From Bradyrhizobium ontarionense (GTDB taxonomy: Bacteria > Pseudomonadota > Alphaproteobacteria > Rhizobiales > Xanthobacteraceae), in assembly GCF_021088345.1 (NCBI RefSeq), contig NZ_CP088156.1, positions 3,038,001-3,102,000 of the forward strand: DNA of 64,000 nucleotides. The letters run 5' to 3'. Numbering within the stretch: position 1 is the first letter of the stretch; the number at the start of each line of letters is the position of its first letter. Below are positions 1-9,324 of this stretch, in pieces. The notes beneath the pieces are model-generated. The model was not told where the DNA came from, ran no database searches, and saw nothing but the letters and a program-made list of their open reading frames with translations. Made by a program: the position numbers and the translations under genes.

Positions 1-417
1 CGCAAGTCCGAGGCCAGCGATTTGTACGGCTTTGTCGGCAAGGTCGGCGACCGGGTCGAGCCGTGACCACACGACGGGGCCATAGGCGCTCAGCAGCTCG
101 CCTGCAACGAACAGCGCCCACAGCGCCGCATGCCGGGCGCGCAGGATGAAGTCATCGTCGAAGACGACCCTTGCCCACAGCCAGAACACGACGGCATTGC
201 CGGCGGCCAGCGCCAGCACGGGGACGCGCCAGACAATCCCGGAATGCCCGAATCCCGGCACCGAATTGACCGATGCCGCGGCGGCACCGAGCAGGACCGC
301 CGCGGTCAACTGCCCGATCCGGGTCCGGCGGCGCTCGCGCCAGGTCAGGCCGGCGGTCAGCAGGAATAGTCCGCATGCAGCGCCGTGGGCGCCGAGCGCG
401 ACGGCCGGGAGGGACAT
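1..417 (-). CDS. N-terminal part of a membrane protein, probably AraC-family regulator (cut by window edge)
   Basis: Only the first 139 codons are visible, read from an ATG at 417, and the frame stays open to the window edge. The visible protein is very hydrophobic, with about four candidate membrane segments (near residues 4-24, 36-52, 64-85 and 95-113) and a short basic linker around residues 26-33. This resembles the membrane-embedded N-terminal half of a group of alphaproteobacterial regulators that end in an AraC-type helix-turn-helix. The DNA-binding half would lie outside the window, so the regulator assignment is inference; an unrelated membrane protein is possible. No strong ribosome binding site precedes the start. 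Confidence 0.5.
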   Translation of the reverse strand, partial: MSLPAVALGAHGAACGLFLLTAGLTWRERRRTRIGQLTAAVLLGAAAASVNSVPGFGHSGIVWRVPVLALAAGNAVVFWLWARVVFDDDFILRARHAALWALFVAGELLSAYGPVVWSRLDPVADLADKAVQIAGLGLA

Positions 418-571
418 GGTGCTCACGATACCGCGGCCTGCAGCATGGCCATGACGAGGGCCTCATTGTTCGCGCATCGCGTGCAGTGTTGGCAACGAGG
501 GCGTCGGACTCAATTACGCCGGCGGCGTGCCGCCGTCAAAGCCGCGATCGGTGTACAGGCGCGATGCGGAC

Positions 572-2242
572 CTACGCGTGCACCTCGTGACCGAGCGCCT
601 GGGCCAGCACGCGTCCCAGCATGCCGGCCTGCGATGCGCTGCCGCGCCAGGCCACGATCTGATCGGGACGGATCAGCGCGAGATCCGCTTCGTAGAGATC
701 GCGCAAGGCGCGCGGCAAGGTGATGACCTTCACGTCGGCGCACAACGGCCGCGCCGCGTCACGCAGCTGATCCTCATCAAAGTCGCAGCCTTCGCACCTC
801 AGCAGGGTCCATTCGAATCCGAACCGGTCATACAACGAGACGCCCTGCTCCAGCCAGGCATGCGGCGCGCGGCCGCCGGGACAGGCGCTCGGCACGTAGA
901 CATTGGCGGCATCCGGCGGCGGTTGCGTGCCGTCGGAGACGATGATCGGCGAGCCGTCGTAGCGGCCGCCGAAGGTGATGCCGGGAATATTGAACTCGGC
1001 GCGCGCATGCTGGTCGAGATAGGCGCCGGCGATGCGCCGCGCCTCAGCGCCGGCCGCCGTCGCGTCCTCGATCTCGGGCACCGCGGCAAACAGGCCGAGC
1101 GAATCCGCAAAGCGGCGCGCATAGTCGGTATTGCGCAGCGCCACCGGGCGGCGCTCGGCCGCATAGCTGTCGAGCAAGGACACCGGACTGATACCCTTGA
1201 CGACGTGAGCGAGCTTCCAGCCGAGATTGACGGCGTCCTCGATCGCGGTGTTGTAGCCGAGCCCGCCGGTCGGCGTGAACAGATGCGCCGCATCACCGCC
1301 GAGAAACACCCGGCCGCGTTGCATGCGATCGGCGACCAGCGCGTGGCCCGCGGTCCAGGTGAGATGCGACAGCACCTCGCACGGCACGGCTGCGCCGCAG
1401 GCGCGCTGAAACGCCGCCTTGGCGTCATCAGCGCTGATTGCGCTCTCGTCCTCGCCGGGCCGCAGCTGGGTGTGGAAGGCGAATTCGTCGCGCCCGTTCA
1501 CCGCGGCCATGAAGGCACGGCGGTCGCGATTGAAGCAGACATACATCCAGGCCTTGGCGTGAGGAATGCTTTGGTAGAACTCCGGCGACCGGAGATACAC
1601 GGCGAGCATGCGGCCGCCCATGAAGTCGCGCTGAACGCCGGTGGTCCCGCCATAGGAGATGCCGAGCGACTGGCGCACCAGCGAGCGCGGGCCGTCGGCA
1701 CCGATCAGGAAATCCGCCGCGACCTGGAAGCGCGCGCCGTCGCTGAGGCGCTCGACCTCGGCCGTGATGCCGTCATCATTGGCGATATAGCCTGAAAGCC
1801 GATGACCGTAATGCAGCTGGATGCCCGCAAGCTGCTCTGCATGCCGGCGCAGGATCGCCTCGACGAATTTCTGCGACACCCGATGCGGCAGCTCGGCCGC
1901 GCTCCAGGAACCGGACAGGCCTTCCACGAGCTCCGTCGCGCGCGCCGCCGACGGCAGCTGGAAGCGTGCCAGCTCATAGCTCGTGTAGCGGGTGAAATAG
2001 GCGACGTCTGTCGGATAGTCGGCCGGAAGCCCCGCACGCCTGATCTCGTCGGCGAAACCCAGCCGGCGGTAATGCTCCATCGTCCGCGCCTGGGTCGCGT
2101 TGGCCTGTGGATTGAAGGCCGTGCCGGGTTTCTCGTCGATCAGCACGGCGGATACGCCGCGGCGGCCGAGCTCGTTGGCGAGCATCAGCCCGCACGGTCC
2201 GCCGCCCACGATCAGGACGGCGGCGGTCAGAGGTGTGGTCAC
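572..2242 (-). CDS. FAD-dependent aromatic-type monooxygenase (PheA/TfdB/MhpA-like)
   Basis: Class A flavoprotein monooxygenase of 556 residues, the kind that hydroxylates phenolic or related aromatic substrates using NAD(P)H and O2. The N-terminal FAD-binding loop VGGGPCGL, a mid-protein DG motif (GADGPRS) and the FAD-ribityl GD motif (FLGGDAAH followed by PTGGLGYN) are all present in the right order. The C-terminal ~150 residues match the thioredoxin-like tail of this family. I chose the GTG start at 2242 because GGGGAG lies eight bases upstream; an in-frame ATG at 2299 would overlap the operator and has no such signal. It lies downstream of the marR gene, with a MarR-type palindrome between the two, so it is probably the regulated target. 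Substrate unknown. Confidence 0.85.
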   Translation of the reverse strand: MTTPLTAAVLIVGGGPCGLMLANELGRRGVSAVLIDEKPGTAFNPQANATQARTMEHYRRLGFADEIRRAGLPADYPTDVAYFTRYTSYELARFQLPSAARATELVEGLSGSWSAAELPHRVSQKFVEAILRRHAEQLAGIQLHYGHRLSGYIANDDGITAEVERLSDGARFQVAADFLIGADGPRSLVRQSLGISYGGTTGVQRDFMGGRMLAVYLRSPEFYQSIPHAKAWMYVCFNRDRRAFMAAVNGRDEFAFHTQLRPGEDESAISADDAKAAFQRACGAAVPCEVLSHLTWTAGHALVADRMQRGRVFLGGDAAHLFTPTGGLGYNTAIEDAVNLGWKLAHVVKGISPVSLLDSYAAERRPVALRNTDYARRFADSLGLFAAVPEIEDATAAGAEARRIAGAYLDQHARAEFNIPGITFGGRYDGSPIIVSDGTQPPPDAANVYVPSACPGGRAPHAWLEQGVSLYDRFGFEWTLLRCEGCDFDEDQLRDAARPLCADVKVITLPRALRDLYEADLALIRPDQIVAWRGSASQAGMLGRVLAQALGHEVHA

Positions 2243-2291
2243 GGCGCTTCTCCCCGGCGGCTGCCCGCCATAGTAGGGCGGCCCGGCCGAG

Positions 2292-2312
2292 ATAGTCAAG
2301 TAACCTGACTAT
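2292..2312. promoter_or_regulatory. MarR-type operator palindrome
   Basis: A near-perfect 21-bp palindrome with outer arms ATAGTCA and TGACTAT and symmetric inner GT/AC pairs. It overlaps the last codon of the marR gene and lies 50 bp upstream of the monooxygenase start. Size and symmetry fit a winged-helix MarR dimer. Binding by the adjacent regulator is inference. Confidence 0.7.
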
Positions 2313-2818
2313 TTACCGCTGTCGCTTGTCCCGTCTGCAAGCGCATCGAACCTTGCTCCGTAAACCGAAAGCCCCTGCACGATCGCATCCATCGCGGCCT
2401 TGCCGAGCTCTGCGCGCATCTCGCGCTCGGCGACATCGACCGCATCGCGGAAGGCCTCCAGCCAGCTCAGGCCCGCCGGCGTGAACCTGACGAGGCGCGC
2501 GCGGCGGTCGCGCGGGTCGGCCCCGCGCGCGACGAGTCCCAGCTCTGAACATTGATCAACCAGCTCGCCCATCGCCTGCTTGCTCATCGAGGCCCGGCGC
2601 GCGAGCTCCGTCAGCCGCGTGCCTTCGACGTCGAGGTTGCGGGTAAGACCGACATGGGCGATGCGCGTCTCGCCGTGTCCGCTGGCCGCCATCAATTCGA
2701 GGACTCGGGACTCGAACCGGCGCACCGCATTGTTGAGCAGGCGACCGATATTGGCGTGACGCCACGCCGTCCCGGTTTGTCCCGCAGGCGGCGCCTTGCG
2801 TTGATATCGCGCGGTCAT
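2309..2818 (-). CDS. MarR-family transcriptional regulator
   Basis: A 169-residue winged-helix regulator. The helix-turn-helix is seen as TELARRASMSKQAMGELVD, followed by the wing region with DPRDRRARLVRFT, a hallmark of MarR proteins. MarR proteins usually repress neighbouring genes and release DNA on binding a phenolic or other small ligand. The ATG at 2818 begins a protein of normal family length; the frame is open further upstream but that part is not MarR-like. It sits between the peroxidase and the monooxygenase on the same strand, with an operator-like palindrome at its 3' end. Control of the monooxygenase is the simplest reading. Confidence 0.88.
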   Translation of the reverse strand: MTARYQRKAPPAGQTGTAWRHANIGRLLNNAVRRFESRVLELMAASGHGETRIAHVGLTRNLDVEGTRLTELARRASMSKQAMGELVDQCSELGLVARGADPRDRRARLVRFTPAGLSWLEAFRDAVDVAEREMRAELGKAAMDAIVQGLSVYGARFDALADGTSDSGK

Positions 2819-2915
2819 GTGGGAAGCCGCCTGCTCGGAGGTGGATAGGCCGACGGAATGGAGAACGAACGTGACAGTACTTTTTCCACCGTTTCGAGCG
2901 CGATGTCGCTGGCGG

Positions 2916-3896
2916 TCAGGGATTGCGCCGCGAAAACGATACAGCGTATGCACCGCCGCGGATATCGACCATTGGATCGTCGGACTGCTCGATTCCGTCG
3001 GTGAGCTGGCCAGGTAGAAACAGCAAGCTCTTCTGAACCTCGTCACTGTTCGGCACAGCCTTGTCGATTGTCAGGACTCCAAGTTCGACCACCTTGCGGC
3101 TCTCAGGCCAGGGTTTCGCCGGATCCTTCGTGGAATCTTCGGCAGCAGCAAGTTGCGCCTTGAAATGGAAGGTCACCGGGCCCTGCTTCAATCGCTCGGG
3201 CAGCTCGTTCATCAAGAAGTCTGGTGCCCGTTTCGCCGCGTCGGACTTCTCCAAATGAACGACCTTCTCCGGCAGCATCTGATAGCGGACGGCCTGTCGT
3301 TCTCCCGCCTTGTTGACGAACGTGAATGCGTTGATGCCGTAGTATTCTTCGTCGGCGAAGCTGTCCGGCGTGGCCACGGTGCCGAACGCCGCCGGAACCG
3401 AGGGATGGCTGGACACGAACTGTTCGAATTTCGTCGGCTTGGCCGCATTGGCAGGGCTCTCTGCCAGCGCCGTGAGCAGCTCCCGAAACTCTTCGCCCGT
3501 CGACACCGGGAAAAACTTGAGGGAATTGATGACGATGTCGGTGTCGCTGCCATCAGGCAGATGGAACTTCACTGCCACCCCGTGCGGATTGGCGTCGTCG
3601 GACCCATCCGGCAGGTTCGGGACGCCCGTGGAGTCTGAGAAGCGCGCCGTCACCGGGATCGCAGCGCCGCTGAAGAGAGCCGCTCGACTGAGCCCTGCGG
3701 CTTCCGGAGATGCTTTGAAGCTCCCCTCGACGACGATGCCCTTTGCGTGATTGGCCCGCATTCCGGGGTGTACCCCGAATACCTTGTTCATTGAATTTAC
3801 GAGCTGTTCCTCAAGGGGTTGGCCTTGCGCCAGTACGGCGACGGGCAAGGTCAAACCAAGACCAACCAGTGCAGCAGCGAGTTTGCGGTTTGTCAT
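2916..3896 (-). CDS. Secreted catalase-related haem peroxidase (SrpA-like)
   Basis: A 326-residue catalase-fold protein, much shorter than true catalases and typical of the SrpA-type peroxidases. It begins with a signal peptide (hydrophobic stretch at residues 6-22, likely cut after LAQG), so it should act in the periplasm. The distal haem histidine is in RANHAKG (His50), followed by RFSDSTG and NPHGVAVKF; the proximal tyrosine is expected at Tyr317 in RGGAY near the C-terminus. AGGAGG eight bases before the ATG supports the start. It lies upstream of marR on the same strand with a ~100 bp gap. Likely removes organic peroxides or uses H2O2 to oxidise small substrates. Confidence 0.88.
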   Translation of the reverse strand: MTNRKLAAALVGLGLTLPVAVLAQGQPLEEQLVNSMNKVFGVHPGMRANHAKGIVVEGSFKASPEAAGLSRAALFSGAAIPVTARFSDSTGVPNLPDGSDDANPHGVAVKFHLPDGSDTDIVINSLKFFPVSTGEEFRELLTALAESPANAAKPTKFEQFVSSHPSVPAAFGTVATPDSFADEEYYGINAFTFVNKAGERQAVRYQMLPEKVVHLEKSDAAKRAPDFLMNELPERLKQGPVTFHFKAQLAAAEDSTKDPAKPWPESRKVVELGVLTIDKAVPNSDEVQKSLLFLPGQLTDGIEQSDDPMVDIRGGAYAVSFSRRNP

Positions 3897-4755
3897 TGGG
3901 GGTCCTCCTGTGATGCGCGATCAGTATAGCAGCGCGGCGCGCCGTGAGCGAGTTTCGTCTGCGGCTCCAGAGGCATTCCCAGCCTCGGCCGCGTCACGAC
4001 GGCGTCTCGCGACGTTCCAGATGGGGCGCCGAATTCCGCAATGGGCAGCCATCTCAGGAGGCCAACTCGGGAGGTCATCGCTCCTGGTCCTCGTCGACAA
4101 CCACGAGGATCGGCCGTGGGCCCGGAAAGCGGGCGACCAACCACGGGCAGTCAGCCGCGGCCTGAGTATTGAACCTTCCATTGGTCCGGGATCCGGAGAC
4201 GGAAGAACGGTTTTTTCTCGGCGATTGGCTGGACTCTGAGTTGCTCCAGCATGCGACGGCTGCGGCGCCGCGCCATCAGGACAGAAACGAGGACGAGTGT
4301 AGTAGCCGGCTAATACGTCTCATCCATATACCGCATCGCACTGTCGTGGACGATGTCAGCGGCGATGGCGCAGAGAGCGGCGATAGCAATGCGGCCGGCG
4401 GCGCACGTCGAGACAGGCGCTGAAATTGACGTATGAGTGAGCCTCAACGCAATGAGTTCCGCTTTGCGCAATTGGCCGGCGCGTATAAGCTCAATCGTTA
4501 CCAGCGTCGAGGAAGCGCTGGAACGTCGGGAAGTGAAACGCGAGCAAGGTGGGTGAAGGGCCGACTCCGTCCGCCCTCATCCTGCGCATGCGTGCAGATT
4601 TTCCGACATTTTGGAGGTCTTGGGTTCGAACGGCTCGGACGAGTCGATTGTTGCGGCGTGATCGGCGGTGCTGTTCGCCCCGATCGGGACTCCGCAGCCG
4701 GTGTTCGATCGCGGGACGTCTCGGTTGTGGGCATCGACGCGTCGGAGGAGCCGAA
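3897..4755. other. 859-bp intergenic region without a recognisable gene
   Basis: Divergent interval between the peroxidase and the sigma-54 activator. Several short open frames exist on both strands, but none has a ribosome binding site together with a recognisable protein. No repeat or clear terminator was seen. The promoters of both flanking genes must lie here. Confidence 0.6.
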
Positions 4756-6702
4756 ATGGACCAACGGGACGTACGGGCCGCATGGGAAAAATTCGTCGCG
4801 CGCGGCGCCTTGTCGGCCGAGCTGAGATCGACGGTGGCCGCGTCGTGGCAGCGCTCCAGGCAGCACTGCGTCACGGTCGATCGTGCGAAAGCGCCACTCG
4901 TCGCCGAGGCGGAATTGTTTCGCCAGCGCTCCAAGCATGCGTCGCTCCGCCATGCCGCGCGCTGCGCGCTGCAGAACTCGAAGACGTTCCTGAGCGACGC
5001 CGGCTCGATCATGATCCTCACCGATCCCACCGGCCTGATCGTCGACACCCAGGGCGATGCACGGGTCATCGACGCCGGCCGCACGGTGCATCTGGAGCAC
5101 GGCGGACGCTGGAGCGAGGCTGATATCGGCACCAACGCCATCGGCACGGCGCTGGCTGAATCACGACCGGTCCAGATTCACGGCGCAGAGCATTTCTGCA
5201 CCGAAGTCCAGCGCTGGACCTGCGCCGCGGTTCCGGTTCACGACCCGAGCGACGGCGAGCTGCTCGGCGTGGTCGACATCTCGGGTCCGGCCAGCACCTT
5301 CAACCCGCAGAGCCTGGCGCTGGCGGTGGCGGTCGGCCATCACGTCGAAAGCGTGCTTGCGCAGCTGGCCCGGCAGGACAAGGAGCAGCTGCTGTGCGAC
5401 TTCATCGCCAAGCGGGCGTCATGGGCCACCGAGGAATGCATCCTGCTCGACCGGCGCGGCGCGATCCTCCATGCGACCGAGCGCGGGCTGCGCGCCATGA
5501 AGGACAACGGCCTCAACACCGATGGCGATGCGCCGACGCGCTTCCTGAAAACGGTCCAGTTCGAAGACTGGCCGGCCAAGCTCAGGGAGATCCTGCCCCA
5601 TGCGAGCTTCGAGCTCGTCAAGAACGGCAGCACCGGTGTCGGCGCGATCGTAGTCATGCATGCGCGGCGCCGCGCAGCCGCGGATCGCAACGCCGTGACC
5701 GCGAAGGAGACGCGTGCGCGCGACGACGCCACCACGTCGGCTCCGTCGCGAAACCTGCAGGCACAGCCGTGCCGCCCGCCCACGAAGCCGGCCGGCAACA
5801 AGAGTCCCGGCTTCGTCGCCCAGGATCCGAACGTGCTAGCGATCGTGCGGCGCGTCGAGAGCGCGGCGGCGCGCAAGATGCCGATCCTGATCCGCGGTGA
5901 GACCGGCACCGGCAAGGAACAGCTGGCGCGCCACGCCCACGCCGCCAGCGGACGCGCCGGCGCGTTCGTTGCGGTCAATTGCGCCGCCCTCCCCGACAGC
6001 CTGATCGAGGCCGAGCTGTTCGGCTATGCCGACGGCGCCTTCACCGGCGCACGGCACGGCGGCGCCACGGGGCTGGTCAAGGAGGCCGATGGCGGCACGC
6101 TGTTTCTGGACGAGATCGGCGACATGCCGGTAGCGCTGCAGGGCGTGCTGCTGCGCCTGCTCGACGATTGGACCGTGCGGCCGGTCGGCGGCACCGCCTT
6201 CAAGGTCGACGTCTTCCTGGTGTCCGCGACCAATGCCGCGCTCGACAGGGCCATCGCCGAGGGGCGATTCCGCTCCGACCTGCTGTATCGCCTCAACACG
6301 CTCGAGGTCCGGCTGCCGCGGCTGCGCGAGCGCTGCGATTTCGACGCCATTGCGCGCCAGCTGCTGCGCAAGATCGATCCGGGCTGCGACATCACCGCGG
6401 CGGCGCTGGCGCGACTGGCGCCGAACCATTGGCACGGCAACATCCGCGAGCTCGGCAACATGCTGGCGCGGCTCACGCTCGGCGTCTCCAACGGGGTGAT
6501 CGACGAGGCCTGCGTGGAGGCCATGATCGGCAAGGTGATCGGCCAGCCTCCGCCGCCGGCGCCTGGATCGCTCCAGGACGTCCAGCGCGCCCGCATCCTG
6601 ATGGTCTACGCCGAAACCGCGGGCAATGTCAGCGAGACGGCGCGGCGTCTCGGCGTGTCCAGAAACACGATCTACCGCGCGCTCGGGCAGCCGCGGCCGT
6701 AG
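4756..6702 (+). CDS. AcoR-type sigma-54-dependent activator (distal member of the pair flanking the mim operon)
   Basis: A 648-residue bacterial enhancer-binding protein. An N-terminal GAF-like sensor region (about residues 60-210) and linker are followed by an AAA+ domain with Walker A GETGTGKE (about residue 381), the sigma-54 contact loop GAFTGA (about 427) and Walker B FLDEIGD (about 450). A Fis-type helix-turn-helix (SETARRLGVSRNTIYRAL) ends the protein. The ATG at 4756 has GGAGGAG six bases upstream; the frame is open upstream of it but reads as non-coding. It converges on the GroEL-like gene at the far end of the monooxygenase operon and closely resembles the activator at 17095. Probably senses a substrate or intermediate of the same pathway. 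Confidence 0.9.
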   Translation: MDQRDVRAAWEKFVARGALSAELRSTVAASWQRSRQHCVTVDRAKAPLVAEAELFRQRSKHASLRHAARCALQNSKTFLSDAGSIMILTDPTGLIVDTQGDARVIDAGRTVHLEHGGRWSEADIGTNAIGTALAESRPVQIHGAEHFCTEVQRWTCAAVPVHDPSDGELLGVVDISGPASTFNPQSLALAVAVGHHVESVLAQLARQDKEQLLCDFIAKRASWATEECILLDRRGAILHATERGLRAMKDNGLNTDGDAPTRFLKTVQFEDWPAKLREILPHASFELVKNGSTGVGAIVVMHARRRAAADRNAVTAKETRARDDATTSAPSRNLQAQPCRPPTKPAGNKSPGFVAQDPNVLAIVRRVESAAARKMPILIRGETGTGKEQLARHAHAASGRAGAFVAVNCAALPDSLIEAELFGYADGAFTGARHGGATGLVKEADGGTLFLDEIGDMPVALQGVLLRLLDDWTVRPVGGTAFKVDVFLVSATNAALDRAIAEGRFRSDLLYRLNTLEVRLPRLRERCDFDAIARQLLRKIDPGCDITAAALARLAPNHWHGNIRELGNMLARLTLGVSNGVIDEACVEAMIGKVIGQPPPPAPGSLQDVQRARILMVYAETAGNVSETARRLGVSRNTIYRALGQPRP

Positions 6703-6769
6703 TCGGCGCGCAGGCCGGGAGCCGACACGGGTCGACAAGGCGATGGCATCGTGACGGCGCAATGCGTTC

Positions 6770-6789
6770 GCCGGGCGCGGACGCCCGGC
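6770..6789. terminator. Hairpin between convergent regulator and groEL-like genes
   Basis: Perfect 8-bp stem (GCCGGGCG/CGCCCGGC) with a 4-base loop, placed between two convergent stop codons. No T-tract follows on either strand, so it would be a weak bidirectional terminator at best. Confidence 0.4.
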
Positions 6790-6825
6790 TTCATGGCTCA
6801 CCGGCAGCGCGTCGGCCGAACGGGG

Positions 6826-8454
6826 TCAAAGCCGCTCGGCGCCACCGCCCAGGGCCGGGCCGGCCGTCGGGTCGTAATCGTCCGGCTTCTTCGCGATCAA
6901 CGTCTGCGTCGTCAGGATCAGGCCGGCGACGGAGGCGGCATTGCGCACCGCGCTGTAGCAGACCTTGACGGGATCGACGATGCCGGCCTTGACGAGATCG
7001 ACGGATGCGCCGTTGCGCGCGTCGAGGCCATGACCGTTGGCGCCCTTCGCAACCTTGTTGACCTCCGCCTCGGCATCGAGGCCGGCATTCGACGCGATGT
7101 GGAACAGCGGACGGCTCAGCGCACGCTGCAACAGCTCGGCACCCTGCCTCACACTGCCGTCCAGCCCCTTGATCAGGTCGTCGAGCTTCGGCGCCGCCTT
7201 CAACAGCGCAAAGCCGCCGCCGGGGACGATGCCCTCCTCGATCGCGGCCCGCGTCGCATTGATCGCGTCCTCGATCAGCTGGGTCCTGCGCTTCTGTTCG
7301 ACGGGGGTCGCTCCGCCCGCCAGGATCATCGCCGTGCCGCCGGACAGTTTGGCAATACGCTCCTGGAACTTGTCGCGCTCGATGTTCTCAGGCGCCGCAT
7401 CATATTGCCGCATCACCTGCTCGCGGCGCGCAGCGATCTTGGCCGGATCGCCGGCGCCCGCCGTGATCAAGGTCTTGGAGGCGGAGATCCGCACCTGGCG
7501 GGCGGCTCCGAGATCCTGCAGCTCGGCCTTTTCCAGCCGGCCACCCAGATCGACCGAGATGACACGGCCGCCGGTGGTGATGGCGATATCCTCCAGCATC
7601 GCCTTGCGCCAATGGCCGAACTCCGGCGGATGGATCGCGGCGACCTTGAAGTTGCTCTTCTCGCGGCGCGCCAGCAGCTGCATGATCACGACCGGCGCAA
7701 CTTCCTCGGCGATGATCAGCAACGGCCTGCCGCTCTTTTCGACCAGCGAGATCACGCCGGCCAATTGCTCGCCGCTCTGGATCTTGTGGTCCGTCATCAG
7801 GATGAACGGATTGTCGAGCACGACCTGCATCCGCTCCACATCCGTCACCATGTGGTGCGAGAGATAGCCGCGCTCGAACGCCATGCCTTCGACGACTTCG
7901 AGCGTCGTCTGGACGGTGCTGCCATATTCGACCGCGACGATCCCGTGCGTTCCGGCGCGCTCGAAGGCTTCTGCGACCATGTCGCCGAGCGCAGCATCGT
8001 TGGCCGCGATGCTCGCGACCGCCCGCACGCCCGCCGAGCCCTGCAGCGCCATCGCGGAGCGCTTCAGGTTCTTGATCGTCTCCGCCACCGCCAGCTCGAG
8101 GCCTTCCACCAATTCCACGGGATTGGCGCCGGCAGCGAGACACTTCAAGCCGTCCTGCACCAGCACGTCGGCCAGCACCGTGGCCGTGGTGGTGCCGTCG
8201 CCCGCAGTGTCGTTGGTTTGCTTCGAGACCTCGCGCAGCACCTGCGCGCCCATGTTTTCGAACGGGCATTCGAGCTCGATCTCGCTGGCGATGCTGACGC
8301 CGTCGCGCGACACGATCGGTGTACCGATCGGACGGTCCATGATCGCGTTCATTCCCTTCGGACCCAAGGTGCCGCGCACCGCCTTGGCAAGCTTGGCAAC
8401 GCCCCGTCCCAATGCGGCCCGCGCCGCTTCGTCATGCAGCATGATCTTCGGCAT
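6826..8454 (-). CDS. mimG: GroEL-like chaperonin of the monooxygenase cluster (MimG-like)
   Basis: A 542-residue type I chaperonin. The ATP-binding signature GDGTTTATVLA and the C-terminal EEGIVPGGG region are intact, so ATPase function is likely. It lacks the usual GGM-rich tail and has no groES beside it, which marks it as a dedicated paralogue rather than the housekeeping chaperonin. In mycobacterial mim clusters a GroEL-like protein is needed to fold the hydroxylase large subunit; the same role is inferred here from position as the last gene of the operon. GGGAGG and GAGG precede the ATG at 8454. The 76-bp gap to the DUF59 gene suggests co-transcription. Confidence 0.9.
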   Translation of the reverse strand: MPKIMLHDEAARAALGRGVAKLAKAVRGTLGPKGMNAIMDRPIGTPIVSRDGVSIASEIELECPFENMGAQVLREVSKQTNDTAGDGTTTATVLADVLVQDGLKCLAAGANPVELVEGLELAVAETIKNLKRSAMALQGSAGVRAVASIAANDAALGDMVAEAFERAGTHGIVAVEYGSTVQTTLEVVEGMAFERGYLSHHMVTDVERMQVVLDNPFILMTDHKIQSGEQLAGVISLVEKSGRPLLIIAEEVAPVVIMQLLARREKSNFKVAAIHPPEFGHWRKAMLEDIAITTGGRVISVDLGGRLEKAELQDLGAARQVRISASKTLITAGAGDPAKIAARREQVMRQYDAAPENIERDKFQERIAKLSGGTAMILAGGATPVEQKRRTQLIEDAINATRAAIEEGIVPGGGFALLKAAPKLDDLIKGLDGSVRQGAELLQRALSRPLFHIASNAGLDAEAEVNKVAKGANGHGLDARNGASVDLVKAGIVDPVKVCYSAVRNAASVAGLILTTQTLIAKKPDDYDPTAGPALGGGAERL

Positions 8455-8530
8455 GTCCTCAACCTCCCATTGGCCTGGTCGTTCGCCGCCGTTCCGGCCG
8501 GCGCGACTGTTGTTGTTGTCCCCCGGCCGA

Positions 8531-9319
8531 TCAGGCCGAGACTCGTGCTTTCGGAACGAACGGCGTCTCGAGATCGAACCGCACCGACAGCAGACCGCGG
8601 CACAGCGCACTGTTGAATTCTGCGTTGACACCGACACGCCTCAGCCCCGAGACGTAGGCCGAAAATCCATCGGCCCGCAGCGGCGATCCCGCAGCATCGA
8701 CGAAGGCCGGCACCTCATCACGGGCTGCTGCCACCACATCCCGCCTTGCGAGATAGCGCTGCCTCAGCCCGTCGCCCTCGTCGTCGACGGGAAGACCACA
8801 CAGCTCCGCCAAGGTGAGGGCCGTGATCGTCTCCGGCGAATGTCCGATGCCGGTGAGATGATTGAGCAGCGCGACCTGGCGACGCTGGAACGCCTTGACG
8901 AGGAAGGTCCGGCGCAGATCTTCCAGGTCACCATCGGCCTCGACGCCGAACGTCTCCTGGAACGACAGGCCCTGCGCCAGCCCGGCATTGATCTTGTCGG
9001 CGTACATGTGCTCACCGAGCACCACGCTCACGCCTTCCACCCACTCCAGCGCGGTCACGGCGCGGCGCATGTCGTCCGCCATCAGGAACGAGAAGTTGGC
9101 GGCACACCAATAGGTCGGCAGCCGGAATTCGATGTGGACATGGTTGGTCGCGTCCACATCCGCTCTGGTGACGAAGTTGAGATCGACCACGGATTCGTCC
9201 AGCTCCGGATCCATGACGCCGTGCAGGCAGCCCCACAGCTCCGCCTGCCTCGCCTCGACCTGCCTCTGCTCGGCCTGCCGGTCTCGTTCCGGCAGGCTCC
9301 TTGCGATCCGCCCGCTCAT
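8531..9319 (-). CDS. DUF59 (MIP18/PaaD-like) protein of the monooxygenase cluster
   Basis: A 262-residue protein whose first half (about residues 20-120) is a DUF59/iron-sulfur assembly-type domain, with the typical MDPELDESVVDL segment. The second half has no domain I recognise. Proteins of this type accompany Mim/Prm di-iron monooxygenase operons and may help metal-centre maturation of the hydroxylase; that role is not shown by sequence. The start at 9319 lies five bases after the amidohydrolase stop, so translation is probably coupled. Confidence 0.75.
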   Translation of the reverse strand: MSGRIARSLPERDRQAEQRQVEARQAELWGCLHGVMDPELDESVVDLNFVTRADVDATNHVHIEFRLPTYWCAANFSFLMADDMRRAVTALEWVEGVSVVLGEHMYADKINAGLAQGLSFQETFGVEADGDLEDLRRTFLVKAFQRRQVALLNHLTGIGHSPETITALTLAELCGLPVDDEGDGLRQRYLARRDVVAAARDEVPAFVDAAGSPLRADGFSAYVSGLRRVGVNAEFNSALCRGLLSVRFDLETPFVPKARVSA

Positions 9320-9324
9320 GGCGC

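Noticed and set aside
4169..4423. Small plus-strand gene in the 3.9-4.7 kb gap
   Set aside because: No ribosome binding site and no recognisable protein; adjacent frames are equally open.
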